NCBI GenBank assembly: GCA_964603125.1
Contig: CAZRUA010000100.1
Span: forward strand, 1-13,302
Origin: CAZRUA01 sp964603125
Lineage (GTDB): Bacteria; Bacteroidota; Bacteroidia; B-17B0; Aurantibacillaceae
DNA length: 13,302 bases
Reading direction: 5' to 3'
Position numbers and translations under genes: made by a program. The notes below the pieces were generated by a model, which saw nothing but the letters and a program-made list of their open reading frames with translations, made no database searches and was not told where the DNA came from. This document shows, in pieces, positions 6,185-13,302 of this stretch; the stretch's first letter is position 1; each line of letters starts with the position of its first letter.

Positions 6185-7765
6185 TTAAAACTCACTCTTA
6201 AAATAAAACTTAATATCAGGATTTTTTTCTTGGGCTAATTGCAGCAACCAAGCTGATTCAGCTAAAAACACCAACTTACCTTCTTTATCTAAAGCTATGT
6301 GCTGACTTCTATCTAAAACAAAATCATTTAATTTCTTTTTGTCTTCACAGTCTATCCAGCATGCCTTATACAAACTTACATGATCAAAACTACAACTAGC
6401 ATTGTACTCCGCTTTTAAACGATGTTGAATAACCTCGAACTGTAAAGCTCCAACTGTACCCAAAATTTTACGCCCATCTGCTTTCTTGGTAAACAATTGC
6501 GCTACTCCTTCATCAGTAAGTTGCTCTAAGCCCTTTTGAAGCTGTTTTGTTTTCATTGGGTCGGTATTGGTAACATACCTAAATAATTCAGGTGAGAAAC
6601 TTGGAATACCTTTAAAATTAAGATTTTCTCCTTCTGTTAAGGAATCTCCAATTTTAAAGTTGCCCGAATCATATAAACCTATAATATCGCCCGGATAAGC
6701 TTCGTCGATTACCGACTTTTCTTGAGCCATAAATGCGGTTGGATTGCTAAAACGCATTTCCTTTTTATCACGCACATGGTGATAGTATTTATTACGTTCG
6801 AACTTGCCGCTGCATATACGCAAAAACGCAATTCTATCGCGGTGTTTAGGGTCAAGGTTAGCGTGAATCTTGAAAATAAAACCCGTGAATTTATTTCCAA
6901 AAGGATCTATTTCTCGAATATCAGTTTCGCGTTTTAAAGGATATGGAGCAATTTCAACAAAGCAGTTTAATAATTCCTGAACTCCAAAATTGTTTACCGC
7001 ACTACCAAAAAATACAGGACAAATATCACCCTTTAAATAATCTTCTTTCTCAAAATCAGGGTAAACACCTTCAATTAAATCAACATCGGCACGTAATTGC
7101 TCAGTAAAATCTTCACTGATGTAATTTAAAATAGTGTCGTCCTTTATGTCCTTAATTTCAATACTTTCGGCAACCGTTGTTTTATCATCAGCCGAGAATA
7201 GATTTAAAGATTTTTCGTACAAATTATAAACCCCTTTAAATGTTTTACCAATACCTATTGGCCAAGAAAGTGGGCGAACTTTGATTTTTAATTCCTTTTC
7301 AATTTCATCCAATAAATCAAATGGATTTTGACCTTCGCGGTCCATTTTATTGATAAACACAATAACTGGAGTGTTACGCATACGGCAAACTTCCAATAAT
7401 TTACGTGTTTGTGGCTCAACTCCTTTTACACAGTCGATAAGCATGATAACGCTATCTACAGCAGTAAGAGTTCGGTAAGTATCTTCGGCAAAATCCTCGT
7501 GACCAGGAGTATCTAAAATATTTACTTTATAACCATTGTATTCAAAAGCCATAACCGAAGTTGCAACCGAGATACCACGTTGTCTCTCAATTTCCATGAA
7601 ATCGGAAGTAGTACCTTTTTTAATTTTATTAGACTTTACAGCACCAGCAGAGTGAATTGCCCCTCCATACAATAATAATTTCTCGGTAAGAGTTGTTTTA
7701 CCTGCATCGGGATGGGCAATAATACCAAAGGTTTTTCGGCGCTTAATTTCTTCTGTAGCTGTCAT
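6185..7765 (-). CDS. prfC: Peptide chain release factor 3
   Basis: RF3 is a translational GTPase that drives release factors 1 and 2 off the ribosome after peptide release. The 526-residue length matches the family. GTPase motifs are intact: G1 AHPDAGKT (17-24), the switch I region with RQRGISV (61-67), G3 DTPGHEDF (85-92), G4 NKMD (139-142) and a G5-region SWPIGIG (about 168-174). Domains II and III follow, with the RF3-type segments KIHANLDPKHRDRIAFLRICSG and GTVGALQFEVIQHRL. The start is set by the usual MTATEEIKRRKTFGIIAHPD opening and by a perfect -7 box 16 nt upstream. It heads a three-gene minus-strand run (prfC, VWA gene, luxR). Functional links with the VWA protein are not evident. 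Confidence 0.96.
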   Translation of the reverse strand: MTATEEIKRRKTFGIIAHPDAGKTTLTEKLLLYGGAIHSAGAVKSNKIKKGTTSDFMEIERQRGISVATSVMAFEYNGYKVNILDTPGHEDFAEDTYRTLTAVDSVIMLIDCVKGVEPQTRKLLEVCRMRNTPVIVFINKMDREGQNPFDLLDEIEKELKIKVRPLSWPIGIGKTFKGVYNLYEKSLNLFSADDKTTVAESIEIKDIKDDTILNYISEDFTEQLRADVDLIEGVYPDFEKEDYLKGDICPVFFGSAVNNFGVQELLNCFVEIAPYPLKRETDIREIDPFGNKFTGFIFKIHANLDPKHRDRIAFLRICSGKFERNKYYHHVRDKKEMRFSNPTAFMAQEKSVIDEAYPGDIIGLYDSGNFKIGDSLTEGENLNFKGIPSFSPELFRYVTNTDPMKTKQLQKGLEQLTDEGVAQLFTKKADGRKILGTVGALQFEVIQHRLKAEYNASCSFDHVSLYKACWIDCEDKKKLNDFVLDRSQHIALDKEGKLVFLAESAWLLQLAQEKNPDIKFYFKSEF

Positions 7766-7781
7766 AATAAAAAATAGGTGG

Positions 7782-7789
7782 CAAAAGTA
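7782..7789 (-). promoter_or_regulatory. Promoter -7 element for prfC
   Basis: The minus strand reads TACTTTTG, an exact TAnnTTTG match, ending 16 nt before the prfC ATG. I see no clear TTTG about 20 bp further upstream. The rest of the 200-bp gap (7766-7965) holds only weak structures: a 5-bp inverted repeat TGATG/CATCA at 7846-7859 and an AAAGCTTT-centred palindrome near 7840. Confidence 0.58.
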
Positions 7790-7965
7790 GTAAAAATGAG
7801 CGAATTATTGGTGATTTTGGGTGTTTGTAGGAAAAAAGCTTTCTTTGATGGGATCATCATTAATGAGGCAATTTAACGAGCAATATTCCATTTAGATATC
7901 TCAAACTTTTAAAGTAATGGAGAACATAATTAAATAGAGCATAACTTAATCCGTGGCACTTAATT

Positions 7966-8454
7966 TTAACTATTAAAAGGCGTTATTTCAATCTTTTTAA
8001 ATTCCTCAAGTAGTTCAATTCCCTTTCTAACTATTTTATCACCTATTAAAGTAACACTCATTTCCCATGGATGTCCAAACCAAACATTTGAAAAATCTTT
8101 ATTCAAAAAAATATAATAATCACCATCTGGAATTAAAGGTGGGCTATTAATATCTTTTTCCCATAAACCTTTACGAGGATCAAAATCAAAGCATTCATGT
8201 TGCCAATCTAAAGCATAAATCCTACCATTTGGCTCAACAATCTCTATAAGAACTAACTCACCAAGCTCATTAAATCTATTCCATTTTTCCTCTGAAAAAG
8301 TCTCACCAAAAATCTTTGAGATATTTAACTTTAGTTGCCTTTTATTAGTTTGAATACTGGGCCAAATATTTATACTTGGTTTAAAACTAAATTCAGTATA
8401 AAATTTATCCCAGACTATATTATATTCTTCATTTGAAAGTACTTGAAAATTCAT
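7966..8454 (-). CDS. Probable DUF2716 family protein
   Basis: The 162-residue, cytoplasmic-looking protein has no signal peptide or membrane segment. It resembles DUF2716 proteins: an N-terminal WDKFYTEFSFKPSI (15-28), an aromatic central DWQHECFDFDP (83-93), and the C-terminal pair PDGDYYIFLNKDF (109-121) and FGHPWEMSVTLIG (126-138). No function is established for the family that I can name. It sits 15 bp downstream of the 181-residue gene on the same strand, so the two are probably cotranscribed. Small, aromatic-rich, soluble proteins in pairs like this are often immunity-like or accessory proteins, but no toxin gene is visible here. Family call moderate; role unknown. Confidence 0.68.
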   Translation of the reverse strand: MNFQVLSNEEYNIVWDKFYTEFSFKPSINIWPSIQTNKRQLKLNISKIFGETFSEEKWNRFNELGELVLIEIVEPNGRIYALDWQHECFDFDPRKGLWEKDINSPPLIPDGDYYIFLNKDFSNVWFGHPWEMSVTLIGDKIVRKGIELLEEFKKIEITPFNS

Positions 8455-8469
8455 ATCCAGCAGTTAAAA

Positions 8470-9015
8470 TTAATTCATTACGGCTAGTTCTTTCACCTTA
8501 AAATTACTCCCAGTTTCCGAATCCAAATTAATACCCAAACGTTTCATTAAATTTAAAATATCATCAGTAAATATCTTTTCATTAATATTTAATCCCTCCT
8601 CTTCTAATATAGACGCACCAAATTCTTCTTCAACAATACCTTCACTTGAATAAAACTTACGAATTAATAGATTATCGTAGGCAGCAAAAGCAAATGTATC
8701 TGAATTACTTTGAGCCACAAAAGTAAAAACCTTAGCTTTTAATCTTTCTGAAACAGATGCGAGCGATTCCGAATCAAATACATCAATTAACTCAGGATCT
8801 AAAATCAAAGTCCAACCGTCAAGCAAAAAAACTCCTTTTAACTGAATGTCTCTAAAACTAGCTTCAACAAATTCTTCGTATAAAAACTTCTCAAGGGTCT
8901 CTATACTATTAAATACTTTGTCGTTATTTAAATCCTTGTAATTAAATATTGAAAATACATTATCAATATTAGATAAATGATTTCCCTTTAGAGCTATGAT
9001 ACCAAATGAAGCCAT
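8470..9015 (-). CDS. Uncharacterised 181-residue protein
   Basis: I do not recognise this family. The protein is acidic and soluble-looking, with no signal peptide or membrane segment. An N-terminal strand (FGIIALKGN, 4-12) is followed by a helix with YKDLNNDKVFNSIETLEKFL (26-45). A central hydrophobic core holds GVFLLDGWTLILDPELIDVF (61-80). AKVFTFVAQSNSDTFAFAAYDN (94-115) looks like a beta hairpin, and the C-terminal part contains GLNINEKIFTDDILNLMKRLGI. The DGWTLILDPE element reads like a conserved motif. The ATG at 9013-9015 gives a natural start; codon use looks coding throughout. It is the first gene of a two-gene unit with the DUF2716 gene and lies 60 bp after the SpoIIE phosphatase stop, so read-through from that gene is also possible. 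Confidence 0.72.
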   Translation of the reverse strand: MASFGIIALKGNHLSNIDNVFSIFNYKDLNNDKVFNSIETLEKFLYEEFVEASFRDIQLKGVFLLDGWTLILDPELIDVFDSESLASVSERLKAKVFTFVAQSNSDTFAFAAYDNLLIRKFYSSEGIVEEEFGASILEEEGLNINEKIFTDDILNLMKRLGINLDSETGSNFKVKELAVMN

Positions 9016-9032
9016 ACTTTACTTTTTGGAAT

Positions 9033-9040
9033 CTAATATA
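9033..9040 (-). promoter_or_regulatory. Near-consensus -7 element for the 181-residue/DUF2716 pair
   Basis: The minus strand reads TATATTAG, seven of eight positions of TAnnTTTG, with A in place of the third T. It ends 17 nt before the ATG, within the spacing range of the perfect boxes in this window. No well-placed -33 TTTG is seen. Confidence 0.3.
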
Positions 9041-9075
9041 TAAAAAATTACAAAACCTCCCGAAAATCAACAAAC

Positions 9076-11094
9076 CTAAACCCTAAACCCAATCACTAAA
9101 ATATCATCTACTTGAGCGATTTCGCCTTTCCAGGTATTCATAAAATCTCGTAGTTGTTGGTTTTGTTCTTGCATGGGTTTACCCTTTATTTCAATCATCA
9201 ATTCTTTAAGACGTTTCGTAGTAAGTTTTTTTCCCTTTTCGCCTCCAAACAAATCTGCATATCCATCCGAGAAAACATAAATGCAATCTCCTTGTTCAAC
9301 CTGCAATTCAGTTAAATCAAAGTCCTGATTATCTTCGGTAAAGCCGCCAATTGCCACCTTGGTTGCTTTGTATTCTAATATCTCATCTGTGTTTGCTTTA
9401 ATTATCCATAATGGACGATTAGCGCCTGCGTATTTCAAAACATTTGTCTTTTTATCCAAATGGTACATGGCTACATCCATTCCATCTTTTGATAAACTTC
9501 CATCTTCATTTTGACTCAATGACTTCTTAATCCCTTTATTCAATTCTCGTAAAATATCCGAAGGGTTTGAAAACTCCTTACTAATCTTTTCAAGTTTCTC
9601 CATTCCCAACATGGTCATTAATGCGCCAGGAACTCCATGTCCTGTGCAATCTGCAGCAGTTATTAAAACACTGTCCTTATTCTCATTAAAAAAGTAAAAA
9701 TCACCGCACACAATATCTTTAGGTTCGTAAAGCACAAAGCATTGGTTGGGATAAAAACTAAATTTATTCAAATCAGGAAGCATTGATAGTTGAATTCGTT
9801 TAGCATAGTTAATACTATCTAAAATTTCGGTATTCTTTTCTTCCAACAAAATGTTCTTCTTAGAGATTTCATCATTACTTAATTCTATTATTTTCTTTTG
9901 TTTTTTGTTTATGCTATAAGCTCTGTAAACAAAGCCAACAAACAAGATACAAGCACACAATCCAACAATTAAAGATGTTTTAAAAAGGCGTTCCCGCTTT
10001 AATTCAGCTTCCTTAATTTTACTTTCTTTTTCGTAAACACTAATTTGGAGTTCCTTTTTTTCGGTTTCATACTTAGTATTTAGCTCCAATATTTGTTTAC
10101 TTTTTTCTACGTTAATGATACTATCCTTTAACAAAGTGGCAATTTTATTGAACTTTAGTGCATTTTTAAAATCGCCTTTCTGCTGATAAACCTCAGCTAA
10201 TAAAACAGAAACATTAACTTTTAAATCGTTTAAACTATTTGCATTAGCCAGTTCGTAGGCTTTGTTAGCGTAATCCAGCGCTCCATTTATATTGTTATTA
10301 GTTAACTCACAATCACTTATCGATATGTATAAATTTGCTAAGGAATAACTCCCAACATTATTAGTATTACATTGTACTTCCAGTTCATTAAAAATTTTCT
10401 TCGCCTTACTGTATTCATTTTGCGAACAATAGATAGATGCCAAATTCCCCTTAATAACTAAAGCTTGTGCTTGGAACATTGGTCTGTTTCCCATCAATGC
10501 CAACAATTCTTCAGTTTCTTTTATCGCTTTATCTTCTTCACCTGTATTATAATAAAGTCCTGCCAAATTATTTTTTATCCCAATTATACCAGCAGTATCA
10601 TTAACTGATTTATAACAGTCCAAAGCATTGTTATAATTCTTTATACATATTTCCTTATTGCCTTGTAGTGAATGAACAATTGCCATAGCTGTGTATGCCT
10701 CTGCCATTTGATGTTTATTATTTGCCAGTTCGAAATACTTTAATGCCTTTGTAAAATAATCTAAGGATTTAGGAAAATTGCTTTGGTATTGCTTAATCAT
10801 CCCACTCATATACAAAAACAAACCTGTTTTGGCTGTGTCTTTTAATTTTACGCTTAGGTCAACTGCATCATTACTAAATTTATCAGGAACAGAGAAATTT
10901 TGCGTACTCAAGGCAATTGAAAATGCCTTTTGATACAACTCTAATTTTTCCTTAGGGTTTACTTTAGTTTGTATAATTTTATCAATAGAATCAACAGCAT
11001 TAGATGTTTCTTTGGTATTAGATTGAGCGAAACAAAAACAATTTAACACTGACAACAAAATAGTAAATATAAACTTGGCTAAAAAAGGCTTCAT
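9076..11094 (-). CDS. TPR-repeat, membrane-anchored SpoIIE-type protein phosphatase
   Basis: The 672-residue protein has a signal peptide (1-23, ending CFCFA before Gln24). A helical periplasmic region of tetratricopeptide-like repeats follows (about 90-325, for example FPKSLDYFTKALKYFELA and GDFKNALKFNKIATLLKD), then a charged coiled coil (about 328-372). A membrane segment lies at about 373-392, with a second coiled coil (395-430) after it. The cytoplasmic SpoIIE/PP2C phosphatase domain (about 455-672) has its metal-binding acidic residues in place: GDFY (Asp465), ADCTGHGVPG (Asp482), DGMDVAM (536-542), FSDGYADLFGG (Asp610) and DDILVIGF (663-670). It should remove phosphate from Ser/Thr of a target protein, probably gated by something sensed by the TPR region. 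No kinase or anti-sigma-antagonist gene lies beside it, so the target is unknown. It diverges from the helicase gene across 180 bp. Confidence 0.92.
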   Translation of the reverse strand: MKPFLAKFIFTILLSVLNCFCFAQSNTKETSNAVDSIDKIIQTKVNPKEKLELYQKAFSIALSTQNFSVPDKFSNDAVDLSVKLKDTAKTGLFLYMSGMIKQYQSNFPKSLDYFTKALKYFELANNKHQMAEAYTAMAIVHSLQGNKEICIKNYNNALDCYKSVNDTAGIIGIKNNLAGLYYNTGEEDKAIKETEELLALMGNRPMFQAQALVIKGNLASIYCSQNEYSKAKKIFNELEVQCNTNNVGSYSLANLYISISDCELTNNNINGALDYANKAYELANANSLNDLKVNVSVLLAEVYQQKGDFKNALKFNKIATLLKDSIINVEKSKQILELNTKYETEKKELQISVYEKESKIKEAELKRERLFKTSLIVGLCACILFVGFVYRAYSINKKQKKIIELSNDEISKKNILLEEKNTEILDSINYAKRIQLSMLPDLNKFSFYPNQCFVLYEPKDIVCGDFYFFNENKDSVLITAADCTGHGVPGALMTMLGMEKLEKISKEFSNPSDILRELNKGIKKSLSQNEDGSLSKDGMDVAMYHLDKKTNVLKYAGANRPLWIIKANTDEILEYKATKVAIGGFTEDNQDFDLTELQVEQGDCIYVFSDGYADLFGGEKGKKLTTKRLKELMIEIKGKPMQEQNQQLRDFMNTWKGEIAQVDDILVIGFRV

Positions 11095-11115
11095 ACAGGA
11101 GTTTTAAGGTATTCT

Positions 11116-11123
11116 CAAATCTA
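11116..11123 (-). promoter_or_regulatory. Promoter -7 element for the SpoIIE phosphatase gene
   Basis: The minus strand reads TAGATTTG, an exact TAnnTTTG match, ending 21 nt before the ATG. A TTTG-like stretch lies upstream but only about 13 bp away, so the -33 element is unconvincing. Confidence 0.55.
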
Positions 11124-11153
11124 CACAAGTGAACTACAAAAAATGTTTTTGTT

Positions 11154-11206
11154 TAATAAACGCAACAAAATGTCTAATAAACGTAATTGTTGCACCAATA
11201 AATGAT
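11154..11206. repeat. Three direct repeats at an exact 21-bp period, possible operator
   Basis: TAATAAACGCAA starts at 11154, TAATAAACGTAA at 11175 and the weaker CAATAAATGATT at 11196. The starts are 21 bp apart each time, two helical turns, so the copies face the same side of the DNA. An inverted repeat GCAACAA (11162-11168)/TTGTTGC (11187-11193) overlies the first two. The array lies between the divergent promoters of the phosphatase and the helicase, upstream of both -7 boxes, as expected for an activator or shared regulator site. Confidence 0.45.
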
Positions 11207-11248
11207 TTTGAACCGTAAATCAATTCAGTATTACCCAAACATTTAGAC

Positions 11249-11256
11249 TATCTTTG
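11249..11256 (+). promoter_or_regulatory. Promoter -7 element for the DEAD-box helicase gene
   Basis: TATCTTTG matches TAnnTTTG exactly and ends 18 nt before the ATG at 11275. No TTTG occurs at the -33 distance, which fits a promoter that relies on an activator bound upstream. Confidence 0.6.
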
Positions 11257-11274
11257 CGGCTTAAATAAAAAGCC

Positions 11275-12588
11275 ATGAATTACGAAACCATCCTTTCGCG
11301 TTTTAATATTACCGAGTTAAATGAAATGCAAAAGGCTAGTATGGATGCCATACCCAAACCAAACGATGTTATTTTGGTATCACCAACAGGGTCGGGTAAG
11401 ACTTTAGGCTTTTTATTACCCAGCTTGCAACTAGTTGACAGCAATAAAAAAGGAGTTCAAATTTTAATTGTTGTTCCTTCGCGTGAGCTTGCCATTCAAA
11501 TTGAGCAAGTGTTTAAGCAAATGGGCACTGGTTTTAAAATTAATTGCTTTTATGGCGGGCATGCCATTAGAATTGAAGAAGCCAGCTTAGAGCATCCACC
11601 AACTGTTTTAGTGGGTACACCAGGGCGTATAGCCCATCATTTGCGCAAAGCCAAAATGGATAATTCAAACATTCACACTTTAATTTTGGATGAGTTTGAC
11701 AAATCGTTAGAATTGGGTTTTGAAGAAGAAATGAAATTTGTAATACAAACATGTAGAAACGTTAAGAAACGCATTTTAACCTCAGCCACTACTTTAAAAG
11801 ACATCAACAAAATAATAAAGTTAAACGATCCTATACAACTTAACTTTACCAAGGAGCATGAAGATTTGAAATCGCAGTTGATTGTGAAACAAGTTAAAGT
11901 GCAAGGCGACGATAAGTTAGAAGCTTTGATGCTTTTGTTAGGAAAAATAAAATCACAATCAACTATCGTTTTTTGTAATCATCGTGATGCTGTTAACCGT
12001 ATTTCTGATCAATTAAAAGAAAATGGTGTTGAACATGGTTTTTATCATGGAGCCTTAGAGCAAATTGATAGAGAGAAAGTTTTAATTAAACTCAGAAACG
12101 GAAGCATTAACATTTTAATATCAACTGATTTAGCTGCGCGTGGATTAGACATTCCCGAAATTGAAGCTATCATTCATTATCAAATACCTGCAACCGAAGA
12201 TGTAATGATTCATCGCAATGGAAGAACAGCGCGTATGAATGCACATGGTACTGCTTATTTTTTATTGGATAAAAAAGAATATTTACCACCATTTGTAAAA
12301 GAACAACCCGAAGAAGAAACACTTCCTAAAAAACTAGAATTACCAAAAGCTAGCGATTGGAAAACACTTTACATTGCTGCTGGTAAAAAAGACAAAATCA
12401 ATAAAATGGATATTGTTGGTATGCTGTTACAAAAAGGTAATTTGCATAAAGATGAACTAGGACGAATTGAAGTACTTGATTTTTCGGCTTATGCTGCGAT
12501 TAAGGCCAATAAAATTGCTTCTACTTTAAAACTTATTCGCGAAGAAAAAATAAAGAATAGAAAAATTAGAATGGAAATTGCGAGCTAA
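11275..12588 (+). CDS. DEAD-box ATP-dependent RNA helicase with DbpA-type RNA-binding domain
   Basis: The 437-residue cytoplasmic protein unwinds RNA duplexes using ATP; DbpA relatives act in large ribosomal subunit assembly. Core motifs in order: Q-motif Gln19, Walker A SPTGSGKT (36-43), Ia PSREL (68-72), TPGR (115-118), motif II DEFD (139-142), motif III SAT (170-172), TDLAARGLD (284-292) and HRNGRTAR (313-320). Motif II has Phe instead of the usual Ala in DEAD, but the acidic pair needed for Mg-ATP is kept. The C-terminal segment from about 361 (DWKTLYIAAGKKDKINKMDI to IRMEIAS) looks like the RRM-like DbpA domain that binds 23S rRNA in Escherichia coli DbpA. I give no symbol, because bacteria of this group carry several such helicases. 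It is monocistronic, with its own promoter and a hairpin terminator that begins at the stop codon. Confidence 0.93.
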   Translation: MNYETILSRFNITELNEMQKASMDAIPKPNDVILVSPTGSGKTLGFLLPSLQLVDSNKKGVQILIVVPSRELAIQIEQVFKQMGTGFKINCFYGGHAIRIEEASLEHPPTVLVGTPGRIAHHLRKAKMDNSNIHTLILDEFDKSLELGFEEEMKFVIQTCRNVKKRILTSATTLKDINKIIKLNDPIQLNFTKEHEDLKSQLIVKQVKVQGDDKLEALMLLLGKIKSQSTIVFCNHRDAVNRISDQLKENGVEHGFYHGALEQIDREKVLIKLRNGSINILISTDLAARGLDIPEIEAIIHYQIPATEDVMIHRNGRTARMNAHGTAYFLLDKKEYLPPFVKEQPEEETLPKKLELPKASDWKTLYIAAGKKDKINKMDIVGMLLQKGNLHKDELGRIEVLDFSAYAAIKANKIASTLKLIREEKIKNRKIRMEIAS

Positions 12589-12616
12589 GGTTTTAAACTA
12601 AACCTTAAGCCTTTTT
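12586..12616 (+). terminator. Terminator hairpin carrying the stop codons of both convergent genes
   Basis: TAAGGTTT (12586-12593) pairs perfectly with AAACCTTA (12600-12607) around a six-base loop. AGCC and TTTTT (12612-12616) follow. The helicase TAA is the first three bases of the left arm, and the complement of the recombinase TAA ends the right arm. The T-run is on the helicase side only, so it should work best for the plus-strand gene. Confidence 0.7.
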
Positions 12617-13302
12617 ATTTCGAGGATGAAAACTCAAAATAGCATCACGCAAATATTCTCTATCTAAGTGCGTATAAATTTCGGTTGTAGTTATGCTTTC
12701 ATGCCCCAACATTTCTTGTACAGCGCGCAAATCAGCTCCACCTTCAATTAAATGAGTAGCAAACGAATGTCTAAATGTGTGCGGACTAATTTCTTTGTTT
12801 ATTCCTGCCAACAAAGCTAAATCGCGAATAATATAAAAAACCATTACACGGCTAAGCTTCCCTCCTCTTCTATTCAAAAATAAAATATCCTCACAACCCT
12901 TTTTAATAGTAATGTGCGGACGAATTTCATTTAAATATATTTCGATGTACTTAGTGGCTGTTTTTCCAATAGGCACCAAACGTTGCTTATCACCTTTTCC
13001 AACTACGTTGATATAATTGTGTTGCAAATGCAAATCCGTAATTTTTAACGAAACCAATTCGCTTACACGTAATCCACAGCTATACAAGGTTTCGAGCATG
13101 GCTACATTTCGTTGAGATTCAGGTTTACTTTTATCAATTGCATTAATTATTGCATCAATTTCGTGCACATGTAAAACTTCGGGTAGTTTGCGTGTGGTGC
13201 GAGGTGCTTCGAGCAATAAGGTAGGATTATCGTTTATTTCATTTTCGAGCATTAAATAATTATAAACACTCCGAATACCCGATATGATGCGTGCTTGCGA
13301 AT
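12605..13302 (-). CDS. xerD: Tyrosine recombinase XerD-like, N-terminus missing
   Basis: XerC/XerD recombinases resolve chromosome dimers at dif sites during division. The frame is open to the right edge: the bases beyond the Met at 13250-13252 translate as SQARIISGIRSVYNYL, the end of the N-terminal SAM-like DNA-binding domain. That Met is therefore internal and the true start lies outside the window. About 231 residues are seen of an expected 300 or so. The catalytic set is complete, counted from the internal Met: Arg62 (CGLRVSEL), Lys86 (VGKGDKQR), His158 and Arg161 (HTFRHSFATHL), His184 (LGHESITTTEIYTH) and the nucleophile Tyr193. The C-terminal residues FHPRNKKA are typical of XerD. A phage or transposon integrase is less likely, given the close match to the XerD pattern and the housekeeping setting. 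It converges on the helicase gene with 16 bp between stops. Confidence 0.9.
   Translation of the reverse strand, partial: SQARIISGIRSVYNYLMLENEINDNPTLLLEAPRTTRKLPEVLHVHEIDAIINAIDKSKPESQRNVAMLETLYSCGLRVSELVSLKITDLHLQHNYINVVGKGDKQRLVPIGKTATKYIEIYLNEIRPHITIKKGCEDILFLNRRGGKLSRVMVFYIIRDLALLAGINKEISPHTFRHSFATHLIEGGADLRAVQEMLGHESITTTEIYTHLDREYLRDAILSFHPRNKKA

Noticed and set aside
6722..6937. A 71-codon plus-strand frame and a 63-codon minus-strand frame over the middle of prfC.
   Set aside because: Both overlap the well-conserved RF3 coding sequence and have no family features.
7944..7964. Direct repeat ACTTAAT twice, 14 bp apart, just downstream of the DUF2716 gene.
   Set aside because: Too short and AT-rich to separate from chance, and not placed before a start codon.
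9071..9090. A run resembling the plant telomere repeat, CCTAAACCCTAAACCC.
   Set aside because: It is just the last codons and TAG stop of the phosphatase gene (Gly-Phe-Arg-Val), with under three copies.
13250..13252. An ATG that could start the recombinase.
   Set aside because: The frame continues to the window edge and encodes the conserved end of the N-terminal domain, so this Met is internal.
1..13302. CRISPR arrays, insertion sequences, tRNA, rRNA, riboswitches or an attachment site.
   Set aside because: No regularly spaced long repeats, transposase, terminal inverted repeats or recognisable RNA gene was seen. The recombinase at the right edge looks like XerD, not a mobile-element integrase.

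Overview
The window looks like a chromosomal segment from an AT-rich member of the Bacteroidota. Several signs agree. Perfect matches to the Bacteroidota -7 promoter element TAnnTTTG lie 14 to 21 nt before five start codons. There is a PorG-like (DUF6089) outer-membrane protein of the type IX secretion kind, a CarboxypepD_reg-like/VWA fusion, and a DbpA-type helicase with DEFD in motif II. Start codons mostly lack a clear Shine-Dalgarno sequence. I cannot name a genus.

Layout, left to right. A nitronate monooxygenase gene (minus) is cut by the left edge. It diverges from a PorG-like barrel gene (plus) that has its own promoter and terminator. A second plus-strand promoter then drives a two-gene unit: a lipoprotein of unknown function and a membrane sugar-1-phosphate transferase that would start synthesis of a lipid-linked surface glycan. 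A minus-strand run follows, in transcription order prfC (release factor 3), a YfbK-like VWA protein and a 70-residue stand-alone LuxR-type DNA-binding protein; only prfC shows a clear promoter. Next, also minus, come a pair of small proteins (a probable DUF2716 protein downstream of a 181-residue protein I do not recognise) and a TPR/transmembrane/SpoIIE phosphatase. The phosphatase diverges from a DEAD-box RNA helicase (plus) across an intergenic region with three repeats at an exact 21-bp period. The helicase converges on a xerD-like tyrosine recombinase (minus) cut by the right edge.

Most genes are housekeeping or envelope genes of familiar kinds: translation termination, RNA remodelling, chromosome dimer resolution, cell surface. 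I see no CRISPR array, insertion sequence, tRNA or rRNA. No clearly novel multi-gene system stands out. The points most worth following are the 21-bp-phased repeats, the overlapping alternative stems and buried terminator at the 3' junction of the sugar transferase and luxR genes, the isolated LuxR domain with a tiny overlapping leader ORF, and the uncharacterised 181-residue/DUF2716 pair.
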